Shown piece by piece: positions 6,403 to 16,954 of a stretch of 64,000 bases of DNA (the first letter of the stretch is position 1; each line of letters begins with the position of its first letter). The notes beneath the pieces were generated by a model. It ran no database searches. It saw only the letters and a program-made list of their open reading frames with translations, and was not told the origin of the DNA. The position numbers and the translations under genes are program-made. The stretch is from positions 2,604,001-2,668,000 of the forward strand of contig NC_013947.1 of NCBI RefSeq assembly GCF_000024545.1, read 5' to 3'. The stretch comes from Stackebrandtia nassauensis DSM 44728. Its GTDB lineage: Bacteria; Actinomycetota; Actinomycetes; Mycobacteriales; Micromonosporaceae.

Positions 6403-8028
6403 ATGATCTCCGTTACCGGACTCGAACTTCGTGCCGGTTCCCGAATCCTGCTGTCCGACATCAACCTGCGGGTGCAGCCCGGCGACCGTATCGGCCTGGT
6501 GGGCCGCAACGGGGCCGGAAAGACCACCACCCTGAAGTCGATGGCGGGCGAGAACCAGCCCTACGCCGGGTCGATCGATCGCAAGGGCCCGTTCGGGTAC
6601 CTGCCGCAGGACCCCCGCACCGGCGACCTGGACACCTCGGCGCGCGACCGGGTGCTGTCCGCGCGGGGCCTGGACGCGATGTTGTCCGAGATGAACAAGC
6701 TGCAGGCGAAACTGTCCGAGACCGCCGACGACGCCGAACGCGACAAGCTGGTGCGCCGCTACGGCAACCTGGAGGACCGGTTCTCCAGCATGGGCGGCTA
6801 CGCCGCCGAGTCCGAGGCCGCCCGGATCTGTTCCAACCTGGGACTAGAGGACCGGATCCTGCACCAGACGCTGGGCACCCTGTCGGGTGGCCAGCGGCGC
6901 CGGGTGGAGCTGGCGCGGATCCTGTTCGCCGACACCGCCGACGGCAACAGCACGCTGCTCTTGGACGAGCCCACCAACCACCTGGACGCTGACTCCATCA
7001 CCTGGCTGCGCTCCTACCTGTCGGCGCACAAGGGCGGACTGATCGTGATCAGCCACGACGCCGAACTGCTGGAGGCCGTCGTCAACAAGGTCTGGTACCT
7101 CGACGCCAACCGCGCCACCGTCGACCAGTACAACCTGGGCTGGAAGGCATACCTCAAACAGCGCGAGGACGACGAGCACCGGCGCCGCCGGGAACGCTCC
7201 AACGCCGAACGCAAGGCCAACGCCCTGTCGGCGCAGGCCGCCAAGATGGGCGCCAAGGCCACCAAGGCGGTCGCGGCCAAGAACATGCAGCGCCGCGCCG
7301 ACAAGCTGATGGCCGACCTGGAGGACGTCCGGGTGGGGGACAAGGTCGCCAAGGTGCGGCTGCCGCAACCCGCGCCGTGCGGCAAGACGCCGCTGACCGC
7401 GACCGGACTGTCCAAATCCTACGGTTCACTGGAGATCTTCGTCGACGTGGACGTCGCCGTCGACAAGGGATCGCGAGTGGTGATCCTGGGACTCAACGGC
7501 GCCGGCAAGACCACGCTGCTGCGGATGATGGCCGGGATGCTGGAACCCGACACCGGCGCGGTCGAGGCCGGACACGGCCTGCGGATCGGCTACTACGCGC
7601 AGGAACACGAGACCCTGGACGTCGAGCGCACGGTGCTGGAACTGATGCGCACCGCCGCCTCCAAGGCCGGTGGCAACCAGACCGACACCGAACTGCGCAA
7701 GATCCTGGGCGCGTTCCTGTTCTCCGGTGAGGACGTCGACAAACCCGCGGGTGTGCTGTCGGGCGGCGAGAAGACCCGGCTGGCACTGGCCACCCTGGTC
7801 ACCTCGGGCGCCAACGTGCTGCTGCTCGACGAGCCGACCAACAACCTCGACCCGGCCAGCCGGGAACAGGTGCTGGACGCGATCTCCGGCTTCCCCGGCG
7901 CCATCGTGCTGGTCACCCACGACCCGGGCGCGGTGCGGGCACTGCGGCCGGAGCGGGCGATCCTGCTGCCCGACGGCGACGAGGACCTGTGGAGCGACGA
8001 CCTGATGGAACTCGTCGAACTGGCCTGA
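6403..8028 (+). CDS. ABC-F family ATPase (ribosome-associated)
   Basis: A 541-aa soluble protein with two ABC domains and no membrane segments. Walker A motifs are GRNGAGKT (34-41) and GLNGAGKT (363-370). Signatures are LSGGQRRRVELA (from residue 160) and LSGGEKTRLALA in the second half, with LLLDEPTNHLD and LLLDEPTNNLD Walker B regions. The basic, coiled linker (about 235-310) is the P-site tRNA interaction motif of ABC-F proteins, which act on the ribosomal E site. Length and context resemble the conserved mycobacterial Rv1473-type protein rather than a specialised resistance factor. The start at 6403 lies after the leader ORF at 6245. Confidence 0.92.
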   Translation: MISVTGLELRAGSRILLSDINLRVQPGDRIGLVGRNGAGKTTTLKSMAGENQPYAGSIDRKGPFGYLPQDPRTGDLDTSARDRVLSARGLDAMLSEMNKLQAKLSETADDAERDKLVRRYGNLEDRFSSMGGYAAESEAARICSNLGLEDRILHQTLGTLSGGQRRRVELARILFADTADGNSTLLLDEPTNHLDADSITWLRSYLSAHKGGLIVISHDAELLEAVVNKVWYLDANRATVDQYNLGWKAYLKQREDDEHRRRRERSNAERKANALSAQAAKMGAKATKAVAAKNMQRRADKLMADLEDVRVGDKVAKVRLPQPAPCGKTPLTATGLSKSYGSLEIFVDVDVAVDKGSRVVILGLNGAGKTTLLRMMAGMLEPDTGAVEAGHGLRIGYYAQEHETLDVERTVLELMRTAASKAGGNQTDTELRKILGAFLFSGEDVDKPAGVLSGGEKTRLALATLVTSGANVLLLDEPTNNLDPASREQVLDAISGFPGAIVLVTHDPGAVRALRPERAILLPDGDEDLWSDDLMELVELA

Positions 8029-8041
8029 GCCGAAAGCGTGG

Positions 8042-8059
8042 CTCCCCCGAGCGGGGGAG
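8042..8059 (+). terminator. Short GC hairpin after the ABC-F gene
   Basis: CTCCCCC-GAGC-GGGGGAG (8042-8059), 14 bases after the stop. A compact 7-bp stem, probable terminator. Confidence 0.6.
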
Positions 8060-8114
8060 TCGCGCCACTCCGGCAGGCGAGGCACCCGGCGCCGATCCGG
8101 CGAAGTCTTGCGGC

Positions 8115-8888
8115 ATGACCACAGATGTGTACCCGAACCGCACCGGCAAGCTCGCGCTCGGCTGGGGGATCGTCGCGGCGTTGGCCGTGGCCGTCTCCTG
8201 GGGACGCGGCATCGCGATGGACCTGATGATCGCCGCGCTCTCGGTGGTGGAGTTCTTCGGCGGCGACGACGTCCTGGAGTTCGAGTTCGACTGGATCGGC
8301 GGCCCGCTGCGGGCGCTGGGCACGGTGGCGATGGCCGTGCTGGCCTGGCGGGTGGTGCGCTATCAGCGCGTGTCCAAGGGCGCTTGTGGACGGTGCGGAC
8401 GCGACGGGACGCCCGGCCGCGACTGGCGTTCGCTGGCGAAATGGGCGGCCTGGTTGACCGTGCTGCCCGCCATCGGTTACGCGGCCCTCAAGCTGTACTG
8501 GGGTTTCGGCGGTATGGGCGGCCTGGCCGATGAGAACCTGTTCGGTGACGTCAAACCGTGGAGCCCCGGCTTCGCCGACACCGCCGTCATGGCCGCGATC
8601 GGCGTCGGGGTCGCGCTGGCCATGGCCTACCGCCTCCCCCGGCTGCCGCGCTGGCTGCTGCTGACCCCCGCGATCATCGGCTGCCTCATGCTGCTGCCGG
8701 TCTCCGTCATCGGCATGGCGGGCAACTTCACCGGCGCCAACGACTTCGGCCCGTTGGGCGGACTGGAGCCGTGGGTGACCTGGTTCGTCTACGGCTGCTT
8801 CGCGGTGTGGGCACCGTGCCTGACCGCCGTCACGCTCGAATACCACTACGGCACCCGCGGTACCTGTCGTGCCTGCGGACGCGGCTGA
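8115..8888 (+). CDS. Polytopic membrane protein with two CxxC motifs
   Basis: A 257-aa protein of unknown function with about six hydrophobic segments. Two cysteine pairs with the same form, CGRCGR after the second segment and CRACGR at the very C-terminus, could bind zinc or form disulfides on one membrane face. It is followed 21 bases later by a histidine kinase gene in the same direction, so the two are probably co-transcribed, and it may be a sensor accessory. No family recognised. Confidence 0.75.
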   Translation: MTTDVYPNRTGKLALGWGIVAALAVAVSWGRGIAMDLMIAALSVVEFFGGDDVLEFEFDWIGGPLRALGTVAMAVLAWRVVRYQRVSKGACGRCGRDGTPGRDWRSLAKWAAWLTVLPAIGYAALKLYWGFGGMGGLADENLFGDVKPWSPGFADTAVMAAIGVGVALAMAYRLPRLPRWLLLTPAIIGCLMLLPVSVIGMAGNFTGANDFGPLGGLEPWVTWFVYGCFAVWAPCLTAVTLEYHYGTRGTCRACGRG

Positions 8889-8909
8889 CCAATGTGCCAG
8901 GATCGCGGG

Positions 8910-10139
8910 ATGACGGTGTTCCGCCCGCTGACCAGCCTGTCCACCTATCGGGGGTGGATGTGGCTGGTCCTGGGCGGCGCCATGCTGATGCCGTACATGA
9001 TGGCCGCCGAAGTCATGCGCATGCTCGTCATCGGTGAGTCCGACTTCGGTTCGACGCTCATCACCGCCCAGCTGCCCGCGTTCGTGGCGATGCTGCCGGT
9101 CATCGCGGTCACGGCGCTGGTGCTGCCGGTGCGGTTGCTGTCGGCGATCCCGGCCCGCAGCCTGCTGGGCGTCGCGATCCCGGTGGCCGCCAGCATCCGC
9201 GACTGGGACCGCCGGGCCCGCGACGCCGCCTGGTTCACCCTCCACCTCGGACTCGGCGGACTGGTCAGCGGCATCACGCTGGCCGTGATCCCGTTCGCGG
9301 GCTTCATCACGGTGCTGCCGCTGGTGTCCAGCCGTAACGAACTCATCGGCAAGTACTTCACCGTCCACTGGGAAGCCTGGTGGGGACTGGTGCTCGGCCC
9401 GCTGATGCTGCTGGCCCTGGTGTACCTGGCCTGGTTCACCACCTGGCTGGTGCGGTGGCTCGCGCCCCGGCTGCTGGGCGCCACCGCCGCCGAGAAGCTC
9501 GCCGAGACCCGTGCCCGGGCCGCCAACCTGGCCGCCCGCAACCGCATCGCCCGCGAACTGCACGACTCCGTCGGGCACGCCCTGTCGGTGGTGACGGTGC
9601 AGTCGGCGGCGGCCGGACGGGTCATCGACTCCAACCCCGAGTTCGCGCGCCGCGCCATGTCATCGATCGAGGAGACCGCCCGCCGCGCTCTGGAGGAACT
9701 GGACACGGTGCTGGGCATCCTGCGCGAGGACGGACCCGCCGACACCGAACCCGCGCGCGGCCTGGACGCCCTGTCCGCGCTCGTCGCGTCCTCCGGCATC
9801 GACGCGTCGGTCGAGGTCGACGCCGATCTGGCCGCGCTGCCGCCGCTGGTGTCCCGCGAGGGCTACCGCATCGTCCAGGAGAGCCTCACCAACGCGCTGC
9901 GCTACGGCCCCGACCGCACCGCCACGGTGCGGATCACCACCACCCACAACGGACTGCGGGTCCGCGTCACCAACCCGATCGCGCCCAGCGCCGCCCCGCC
10001 CCGCGAGGGGCGCGGCATCATCGGCATGCGCGAACGCGTGACCGTGCTGGGCGGAACGCTGTCGGCCGGGCCCCGCGACGGTCGATGGGTCGTGACCGCC
10101 GAGCTGCCTATCGGGCAGGCCGACGCCGCCGCTTCCTGA
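8910..10139 (+). CDS. Sensor histidine kinase (NarL/DesK type)
   Basis: A 409-aa kinase. The N-terminal half has several membrane segments (about residues 15-35, 55-80, 112-140, 158-182). A HisKA_3 dimerisation helix follows with ARNRIARELHDSVGHALSVV (phospho-accepting H218), then a HATPase_c domain with the N-box RIVQESLTNALRYG and G-box GRGIIGMRERV. The signal is unknown. The likely partner is the LuxR-type regulator at 10780-11424, although an antiparallel gene sits between them and overlaps this gene by 32 bases at the 3' end. Confidence 0.93.
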   Translation: MTVFRPLTSLSTYRGWMWLVLGGAMLMPYMMAAEVMRMLVIGESDFGSTLITAQLPAFVAMLPVIAVTALVLPVRLLSAIPARSLLGVAIPVAASIRDWDRRARDAAWFTLHLGLGGLVSGITLAVIPFAGFITVLPLVSSRNELIGKYFTVHWEAWWGLVLGPLMLLALVYLAWFTTWLVRWLAPRLLGATAAEKLAETRARAANLAARNRIARELHDSVGHALSVVTVQSAAAGRVIDSNPEFARRAMSSIEETARRALEELDTVLGILREDGPADTEPARGLDALSALVASSGIDASVEVDADLAALPPLVSREGYRIVQESLTNALRYGPDRTATVRITTTHNGLRVRVTNPIAPSAAPPREGRGIIGMRERVTVLGGTLSAGPRDGRWVVTAELPIGQADAAAS

Positions 10140-10641
10140 CCTTCGGAATGGACAGCCACCAGCGCCAGCGACCGATGACGAGGATGGCGGTGAAGAACGC
10201 GGGGATGGAGAGCAGGAGCAGGGTCGCGTTGACCGGGATGTTGCCCTTGCTCGCGGTCGACATGTGCGCGGTGACGTAGACGTCGGGATCGTCCGGCTCG
10301 ATCCACACCGCGAGCTCCTTGTCGTGGCGGCAGTTCTCGCAGCGGAAGTTCAGCACGTACGTTTCGCCGCGATACTCGTAGGTCGCCAGCATGTCGCTTT
10401 CATATCGGCGACCCACCTTCACTTCACCGACATACTCCAGTTCCGCGGTCAGTTTCACACCGTCACGGCGCAGCCCGTCCTCGGCGGCGGCCACGCCCGC
10501 CTCCGACCAGATGAGGTGGACGGGGAACGTGATCAGAATGCTCATGGCCACCAGCATCAGGACCGCTCCGGTGATGGCCCGGGGCCGAGCTGGCCGACCG
10601 GAGTCGGTGGTGCGTTCGCTGAGGGGCTTTCGTTGGGGCAC
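10108..10641 (-). CDS. DUF3592-like membrane protein
   Basis: A 177-aa protein. One membrane segment near the N-terminus (GAVLMLVAMSILITFPVHLI) and one near the C-terminus (ATLLLLSIPAFFTAILVIG) flank an extracytoplasmic domain with RYESDMLATYEYRGETYVLN, a CxxC pair (FRCENCRH) and a basic tail KVRKRRRR. This layout matches DUF3592 proteins. It is antiparallel to and wedged between kinase and regulator. The GTG at 10641 is the chosen start. Function unknown. Confidence 0.75.
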   Translation of the reverse strand: MPQRKPLSERTTDSGRPARPRAITGAVLMLVAMSILITFPVHLIWSEAGVAAAEDGLRRDGVKLTAELEYVGEVKVGRRYESDMLATYEYRGETYVLNFRCENCRHDKELAVWIEPDDPDVYVTAHMSTASKGNIPVNATLLLLSIPAFFTAILVIGRWRWWLSIPKVRKRRRRPAR

Positions 10642-10779
10642 AACGCCAGTCTGGCAGCGGATTCGGGTCCGCACGGCCGTACGAAAGTCCCGTTCGGCAG
10701 GCCGCTTGCTGCCATCGAGCGGCGGCCGGACGTGCCGGTCGGCCCGGACCCGCGCACGACAGGCCCTAGAGTCTCGAAC

Positions 10780-11424
10780 GTGAACCTTCGCGTACTGCTG
10801 GCCGACGACGAGGCGCTGATCCGGGCGGGCCTGGCCGCCATCATCGACGCCGAGGCGGACCTGGAGGTCGTCGCCGAGGCCGCCGACGGTGTGGACGCGG
10901 TCGCGCTGACCAAACGCCACCGGCCCGACGTCGTCCTCATGGACGTTCGCATGCCCAACGTGGACGGTATCGAGGCCACCCGGCAGATCCTGCGGATCCC
11001 GGAACTGTCGCCCAAGATCATCGTCGTGACCACCTTCGACAACGACGACTACGTCTACGAGGCCTTGCGCGCCGGTGCCAACGGTTTCCTGCTCAAACGC
11101 ACGCCACCCGACGACCTGCTGGCCGGGATCCGGGTGGTGGCGCGCGGCGACGCGCTGTTGTTCCCCGCCGCGGTGCGGCGGCTGGCCGCCGGGCACACCG
11201 GACGGTCCACACTCGATGCCGCCGGTCTGACCGAGCGGGAGGCCGAGGTGCTGCGGCTGATGGCGCGCGGCCTGTCCAACGCCGAGATCGCCGCGCGGCT
11301 GTTCCTCAGCGCCGAGACCGTCAAGACCCACGTCGCCAAGATCCTGGCCAAGCTGCGGGTCCGCGACCGCACCCAGGCCGTCATCAAGGCCTACGAGGCC
11401 GGGTTCGTGTCGGCGTCGGGCTGA
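10780..11424 (+). CDS. LuxR/NarL-type response regulator
   Basis: A 214-aa regulator. The receiver domain has DDE (9-11), the phospho-acceptor D55 in VVLMDVRMPN and the conserved lysine in GFLLKRT. The C-terminal HTH_LuxR contains LTEREAEVLRLMARGLSNAE and VKTHVAKILAKL. GTG start at 10780 has no Shine-Dalgarno; TAGAGT lies eight bases upstream, so the mRNA is probably leaderless. Probable partner of the kinase at 8910-10139. Confidence 0.93.
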   Translation: MNLRVLLADDEALIRAGLAAIIDAEADLEVVAEAADGVDAVALTKRHRPDVVLMDVRMPNVDGIEATRQILRIPELSPKIIVVTTFDNDDYVYEALRAGANGFLLKRTPPDDLLAGIRVVARGDALLFPAAVRRLAAGHTGRSTLDAAGLTEREAEVLRLMARGLSNAEIAARLFLSAETVKTHVAKILAKLRVRDRTQAVIKAYEAGFVSASG

Positions 11425-11608
11425 GACGCCCTTCCCACCCGGGGACGAGACCGTCTCATCCCCGCGGATGATCCCCGCGCCCGTCACGGCGAGACCGTCC
11501 CCACCCGGGGGCGGAGCCGGGATTTCGTCCGCTGGCCGGACGGAACGGGTCCCCAGTGGCCATAACGTTCATGGCGTACCCGATGAATGCCATACCCGGA
11601 GGGCGACA

Positions 11609-12187
11609 ATGACTTCTCTCGAAACGACGACCAAACGGCCCGGCCCCGTCAGCGCCGCCGTCAACATCCAGTACTTCCTGATCGCGTTGGGCGTGCTGTC
11701 GGCGATCTTCGCCGCCGTCAACGGCGACAAGATCAACGCCGCGGCCAAGGCCGAACTGGAGCGACTCGACGCGTCGAAGCTCCAGATCGACGCCATGGCC
11801 AACATCGGCGGCAGCGGCGCCCTCGGCCTGGTGATCGCCGCCGTGTCCACCGTGGTGTTCCTGCTGCTGACGATCATGGTCGCCAAGGGCAAGCAGTGGG
11901 CCCGGGTCACCACCTGGGTACTGTCGGGCCTGGGGCTGGTGTTCTCGCTGCTGGGTCTGCTGGGCACGCTCGCGCTCAGCGCCGACGACAAGCTCGCCAA
12001 GGCCACCGAGGCCGGTATGGAGGCCGCGGGCTCCTGGTACGGGCCCTGGCAGACCGCTTACCTGGTCCTCAGTGTCCTGGGTGGACTCGCTGTGATCATC
12101 CTGCTGGCGCTGCCCGCCGCCCACCCGTTCTTCCGCAAGGCGCAGCCCGAGGCCGTGCTGCCGCCGGAGGCTTACACGAACAGCTAG
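11609..12187 (+). CDS. Four-helix membrane protein of unknown function
   Basis: A 192-aa protein with four hydrophobic segments (about residues 18-36, 68-90, 97-125, 148-172) and an Ala/Lys-rich loop containing INAAAKAELERLD after the first. The ATG at 11609 has GGAGGG six bases upstream. It stands alone with its own terminator. No family assigned. Confidence 0.75.
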   Translation: MTSLETTTKRPGPVSAAVNIQYFLIALGVLSAIFAAVNGDKINAAAKAELERLDASKLQIDAMANIGGSGALGLVIAAVSTVVFLLLTIMVAKGKQWARVTTWVLSGLGLVFSLLGLLGTLALSADDKLAKATEAGMEAAGSWYGPWQTAYLVLSVLGGLAVIILLALPAAHPFFRKAQPEAVLPPEAYTNS

Positions 12188-12205
12188 CCGTTTCTCGAAG
12201 GGAAC

Positions 12206-12235
12206 CGCGGCGCCGTCAGCGATGACGGCGCCGCG
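12206..12235. terminator. Bidirectional terminator
   Basis: A perfect 13-bp stem CGCGGCGCCGTCA (12206-12218) with its complement (12223-12235) and a GCGA loop, between convergent genes. Confidence 0.85.
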
Positions 12236-12257
12236 AACTCGTGCGCCGCCCGGGTCA

Positions 12258-13241
12258 TCAGGCCACGGCGGCCGAACGCGCCCGGAAGGTGCTGCGGTAC
12301 GCGGCGGGGGACACCCCGAGCTCGGCGTGGAAGTGCAGCCGCAGCGAGGTGGCGGTGCCGAAGCCGCAGTCACGGGCGACGCGGTCGGTGGTCAGGTCGC
12401 TGGTCTCCAGCAGTTCCCGGGCGGCGTCGACGCGTTGCTGGATCAGCCACTGCGAGGGGCTGGCGCCGACCTCGGCCCGGAACCGCCGGGTGAAGGTGCG
12501 GCGGCTCATCCGCGCGTGCCCCGCCAGGTCGTCCAGGGTCAGTGGCTGGCCCAGTCGCTCCAGTGCCCAGGCCCGGGTCGCCGTCGTGGACGAGTCCGTC
12601 GCGACCGGCACCGGCCGCTCGATGAACTGCGCCTGACCGCCGTCGCGCCACGGCGGGACGACACAGCGCCGGGCGGCGTTGCTGGCGGCGGCGCTGCCGT
12701 GGTCGCGACGCACGATGTGCAGGCACAGGTCGATCGCCGCGCCCGCCCCCGCCGAGGTGAGGACGTCGCCGTCGTCGACGAACAGGACGCCGGGGTCGAG
12801 GTCGACGTCGGGGTAGAGCCCCTGGAAGTGCTCGGCGGCGACCCAGTGCGTGGTGGCCGGACGGTGGTCCAGCAGTCCGGCGGCGGCCAGAACATAAGCG
12901 GCCGTGCACAACGAGACGATCCGGGTCCCCGGCCGGATACGCGCCAGCGCCGCGGCCACCGGTTCGGGCAGCGTCCCGTCGATGCCGAACGGGTACGGGT
13001 CACCGTGCGGAGGCACGATCACGGTGTCGGCTTCGGCCAGTATGGACGCGTCATGGTCGACGGTGAGGCTGTAGTCGGCGTTGGTGCGCACCGGGGCGCC
13101 GTCGACCGAGCAGGTCACCACCTCGTACGGCGAGGGCTCATCGTCGGGGGTCATCGCCCGGAAGACCCGGGCCGGGATGCCCAGGTCGAAGGGGTACACG
13201 TCGTCCAGGGCCAGAACCGCCACCTTGTGCCGCTCGATCAT
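12258..13241 (-). CDS. GlxA-type AraC-family regulator (DJ-1/PfpI plus HTH)
   Basis: A 327-aa protein. The N-terminal DJ-1/PfpI-like domain (about 5-180) keeps a cysteine at the nucleophile elbow (C112 in IVSLCTAAYVLAAAG). The C-terminal AraC HTH_18 domain includes RMSRRTFTRRFRAEVGASPS and CGFGTATSLRLHFHAELGVS. It probably senses a small ligand and controls the divergent oxidoreductase at 13358, from which it is separated by 116 bases. The target is inferred from position. Confidence 0.9.
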   Translation of the reverse strand: MIERHKVAVLALDDVYPFDLGIPARVFRAMTPDDEPSPYEVVTCSVDGAPVRTNADYSLTVDHDASILAEADTVIVPPHGDPYPFGIDGTLPEPVAAALARIRPGTRIVSLCTAAYVLAAAGLLDHRPATTHWVAAEHFQGLYPDVDLDPGVLFVDDGDVLTSAGAGAAIDLCLHIVRRDHGSAAASNAARRCVVPPWRDGGQAQFIERPVPVATDSSTTATRAWALERLGQPLTLDDLAGHARMSRRTFTRRFRAEVGASPSQWLIQQRVDAARELLETSDLTTDRVARDCGFGTATSLRLHFHAELGVSPAAYRSTFRARSAAVA

Positions 13242-13357
13242 GGCCCAATCTTTACACACTATGGCCCACGGGCCACTTGGCGTCGGACCCCGGACCGGGA
13301 ATCGTTGACGAAGCGACGCGCCGCGAACCCACAACCGTTGAGAGACAGGAAAAACCG

Positions 13358-14302
13358 ATGAACGACACCATGCGGGTGGTCACACAGGACGCGCTGGGCG
13401 ACGCGGACGTGCTGCGCCTGGACCGGGCGGAGCGGCCGCAGCCGGAACTGACCGAGATCCTGGTCCGAGTCAAGGCCGCGGGCCTCAACCCGGTGGACTG
13501 GAAGGTCCGCCGCACCGGGACCTTCCTGGGCGAGCCGCCGTTTCGGGTCGGTTGGGACGTGTCCGGCGTCGTCGAGGCCGTGGGCGCCGGGGTGCGGACC
13601 CTGGCACCCGGCGACGAGGTGCTCGGCATGCCCCGGTTCCCGGCTCCGGTGGGTGCCTACGCCGACTACGTGACCGGGCCGTCGCGGCACTTCGTCCGCA
13701 AACCCGCGGCCCTCAGCCACGCCGAGGCCGCCGGACTGCCGCTGGCCGGACTGACCGCCTGGCAGGCACTGGTCGACGTCGCCGACGTCCAGCCCGGTCA
13801 GCGGGTGCTCGTGCACGCCGCCGCCGGGGGAGTGGGCCATCTCGCCGTCCAGATCGCCGCCGCCAAGGGAGCGCACGTCATCGGCACCGCCAGCGCCGCC
13901 AAGCACCCGCTGCTGCGCGAACTGGGAGCCGCCGAGGTCATCGACTACCGGACCACCGACTTCACCACCGTCCTGTCTGATGTGGATGTCGTGCTGGACG
14001 CGATCGGCGGCGACTACGGCCCCCGATCGCTGACGGTGCTGCGCAAGGGCGGCATCCTGGTGTCGATCCTGTCCCCGGAGGAGAACGCGCTCATCGAGCC
14101 CGCCGCCGAGTACGGCGTCAACGCCGGATTCGTGATGGTCGAACCCGACCAGATCGGTCTGCTGGGACTCGTCGACCTCATCGAAGCCGGAAAGCTGCGC
14201 ATCCACGTCGACCGCGCCTTCGACCTCGACGACGTGGTGGCCGCCCACGAACTACTGGAATCGGGGCACGTCACCGGAAAAGTCGTGCTCACCGTCGCCT
14301 GA
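13358..14302 (+). CDS. Zinc-independent NADP-dependent oxidoreductase (MDR/quinone reductase type)
   Basis: A 314-aa medium-chain reductase. The GroES-like N-terminal half has GLNPVDWKVRR and GWDVSGVVEAVG, and the nucleotide-binding loop is AAAGGVGHLAVQIAAAKGA (about 154-172). Structural and catalytic zinc ligands of alcohol dehydrogenases are absent, as in quinone oxidoreductases. ACAGGA lies upstream of the ATG at 13358. Divergent from the GlxA-type regulator. Confidence 0.9.
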   Translation: MNDTMRVVTQDALGDADVLRLDRAERPQPELTEILVRVKAAGLNPVDWKVRRTGTFLGEPPFRVGWDVSGVVEAVGAGVRTLAPGDEVLGMPRFPAPVGAYADYVTGPSRHFVRKPAALSHAEAAGLPLAGLTAWQALVDVADVQPGQRVLVHAAAGGVGHLAVQIAAAKGAHVIGTASAAKHPLLRELGAAEVIDYRTTDFTTVLSDVDVVLDAIGGDYGPRSLTVLRKGGILVSILSPEENALIEPAAEYGVNAGFVMVEPDQIGLLGLVDLIEAGKLRIHVDRAFDLDDVVAAHELLESGHVTGKVVLTVA

Positions 14303-14314
14303 CCTCCGGTTTTC

Positions 14315-14348
14315 ACCGGGCCGGACCCGTCACGGCGTCCGGCCCGGT
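14315..14348 (+). terminator. Terminator after the oxidoreductase
   Basis: A perfect 12-bp stem ACCGGGCCGGAC (14315-14326) with its complement (14337-14348) and a 10-base loop, starting 12 bases after the stop. Confidence 0.8.
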
Positions 14349-14361
14349 ACCGTCGATTTCC

Positions 14362-14934
14362 ATGGGCACCACACCGGCACCACAGCAACGCATCGCCTCC
14401 GAGGCGCTGGCCGACAAGACCGGCAAGGGCTGGGACGAGTGGTTCGCCATCCTGGACGCCTGGGACGGCACCGGCCGCAGCCACACCGAGATCGCCCGCC
14501 ACCTCGTCGAGGCGCATGGCGTCGAGGGCTGGTGGGCGCAGGGCATCACCGTCGGCTACGAGCAGGAACGCGGCATGCGCCAGCCCGGCCAGATGGCCGA
14601 CGGCAGCTTCACCGCCAACGCCTCCAAGACCATCGACGTCGCGCGCGACATCATCTTCGACATGTGGGCCGACGACGAGAGGCGCGGCGGCTGGCTCGCC
14701 GACGACGTGCTGAGCCTGCGGTCGGCCAACCGGCCCAAGCGACTGCGGTTCGACTTCGGCGCCGACACCTCCCGGATCATCGTCGAACTCGTCGCCAAGA
14801 CCGAGCACAAGACCGCCGTCCAGGTCGCCAACGAGAAACTCGCCGACGCCGACACGATGGTCGAACGCAAGGCCTACTGGAAGCGACACCTGGACGCCCT
14901 CAAGACCGCCGCCGACGCCTACCGACCGATGTGA
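14362..14934 (+). CDS. DUF4287-containing protein
   Basis: A 190-aa protein. The first 75 residues carry the DUF4287 pattern TGKGWDEWFAILDAW, HTEIARHLVEAHGV, WWAQGITVGYEQERGMRQ. The remainder (about 85-190) has the alternating strand pattern of an SRPBCC/START-like domain (RPKRLRFDFGADTSRIIVEL). Function is not established. No Shine-Dalgarno; a -10-like TACCGT lies a few bases upstream, compatible with a leaderless message. Confidence 0.85.
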   Translation: MGTTPAPQQRIASEALADKTGKGWDEWFAILDAWDGTGRSHTEIARHLVEAHGVEGWWAQGITVGYEQERGMRQPGQMADGSFTANASKTIDVARDIIFDMWADDERRGGWLADDVLSLRSANRPKRLRFDFGADTSRIIVELVAKTEHKTAVQVANEKLADADTMVERKAYWKRHLDALKTAADAYRPM

Positions 14935-15141
14935 TCAAGGACGCCAGGCCACCGCGTGGTCGCGGGGTATCGGCGTCGACTACAGTTGACCGCGTTTGAC
15001 CCGTAGATTCTGGTGCCGATTTTTCCGAGCGGCGCCCGGGCGCGTCCCGACGACCACTCGCGATAATCGCAACAGGCGATGCAGGCGAGAGCCGACGAGC
15101 GGTGCGTGCTTTTCTTCTCAACTACCGTGGAAGGTTCCTTA

Positions 15142-16776
<1,635 letters not shown>

Positions 16777-16785
16777 CGATCCGAC

Positions 16786-16831
16786 GACGACGCCCGTCGT
16801 CCCGCGACCACGCGGGGCGGCGGGCGTCGTC
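16786..16831 (+). terminator. Terminator after the helicase
   Basis: A long interrupted stem: GACGACGCCCG (16786-16796) pairs with CGGGCGTCGTC (16821-16831), and inner TCCCGCG pairs with CGCGGGG. It starts nine bases after the stop. Confidence 0.8.
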
Positions 16832-16954
16832 GCGCTATCCGGCCGGGGGCTGGCGGGCGGGGACGGACGACGCGGGCGTCAGGCGACGGCAGGTTGCCAG
16901 GTTCGGGTGCGGGCCGCTTGCTACGGGCGCGACGGCAGGGCCGCGGCGAGGGCG

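Noticed and set aside
6403-8028. ABC-F protein as an antibiotic-resistance gene
   Set aside because: Length, linker and genomic setting fit the conserved chromosomal actinobacterial ABC-F rather than drug-specific types; resistance cannot be inferred from sequence alone.
7593-9578. 661-codon minus-strand ORF, and similar very long antisense ORFs at 20492-22231, 35911-38400, 45220-46779 and 56130-57842
   Set aside because: Each lies exactly opposite confidently identified genes (ABC-F/kinase, M4 protease, fabG-inhA-hemH, trpC/trpB, aspS). Composition is Arg/Gly/Pro/Val-rich without motifs.
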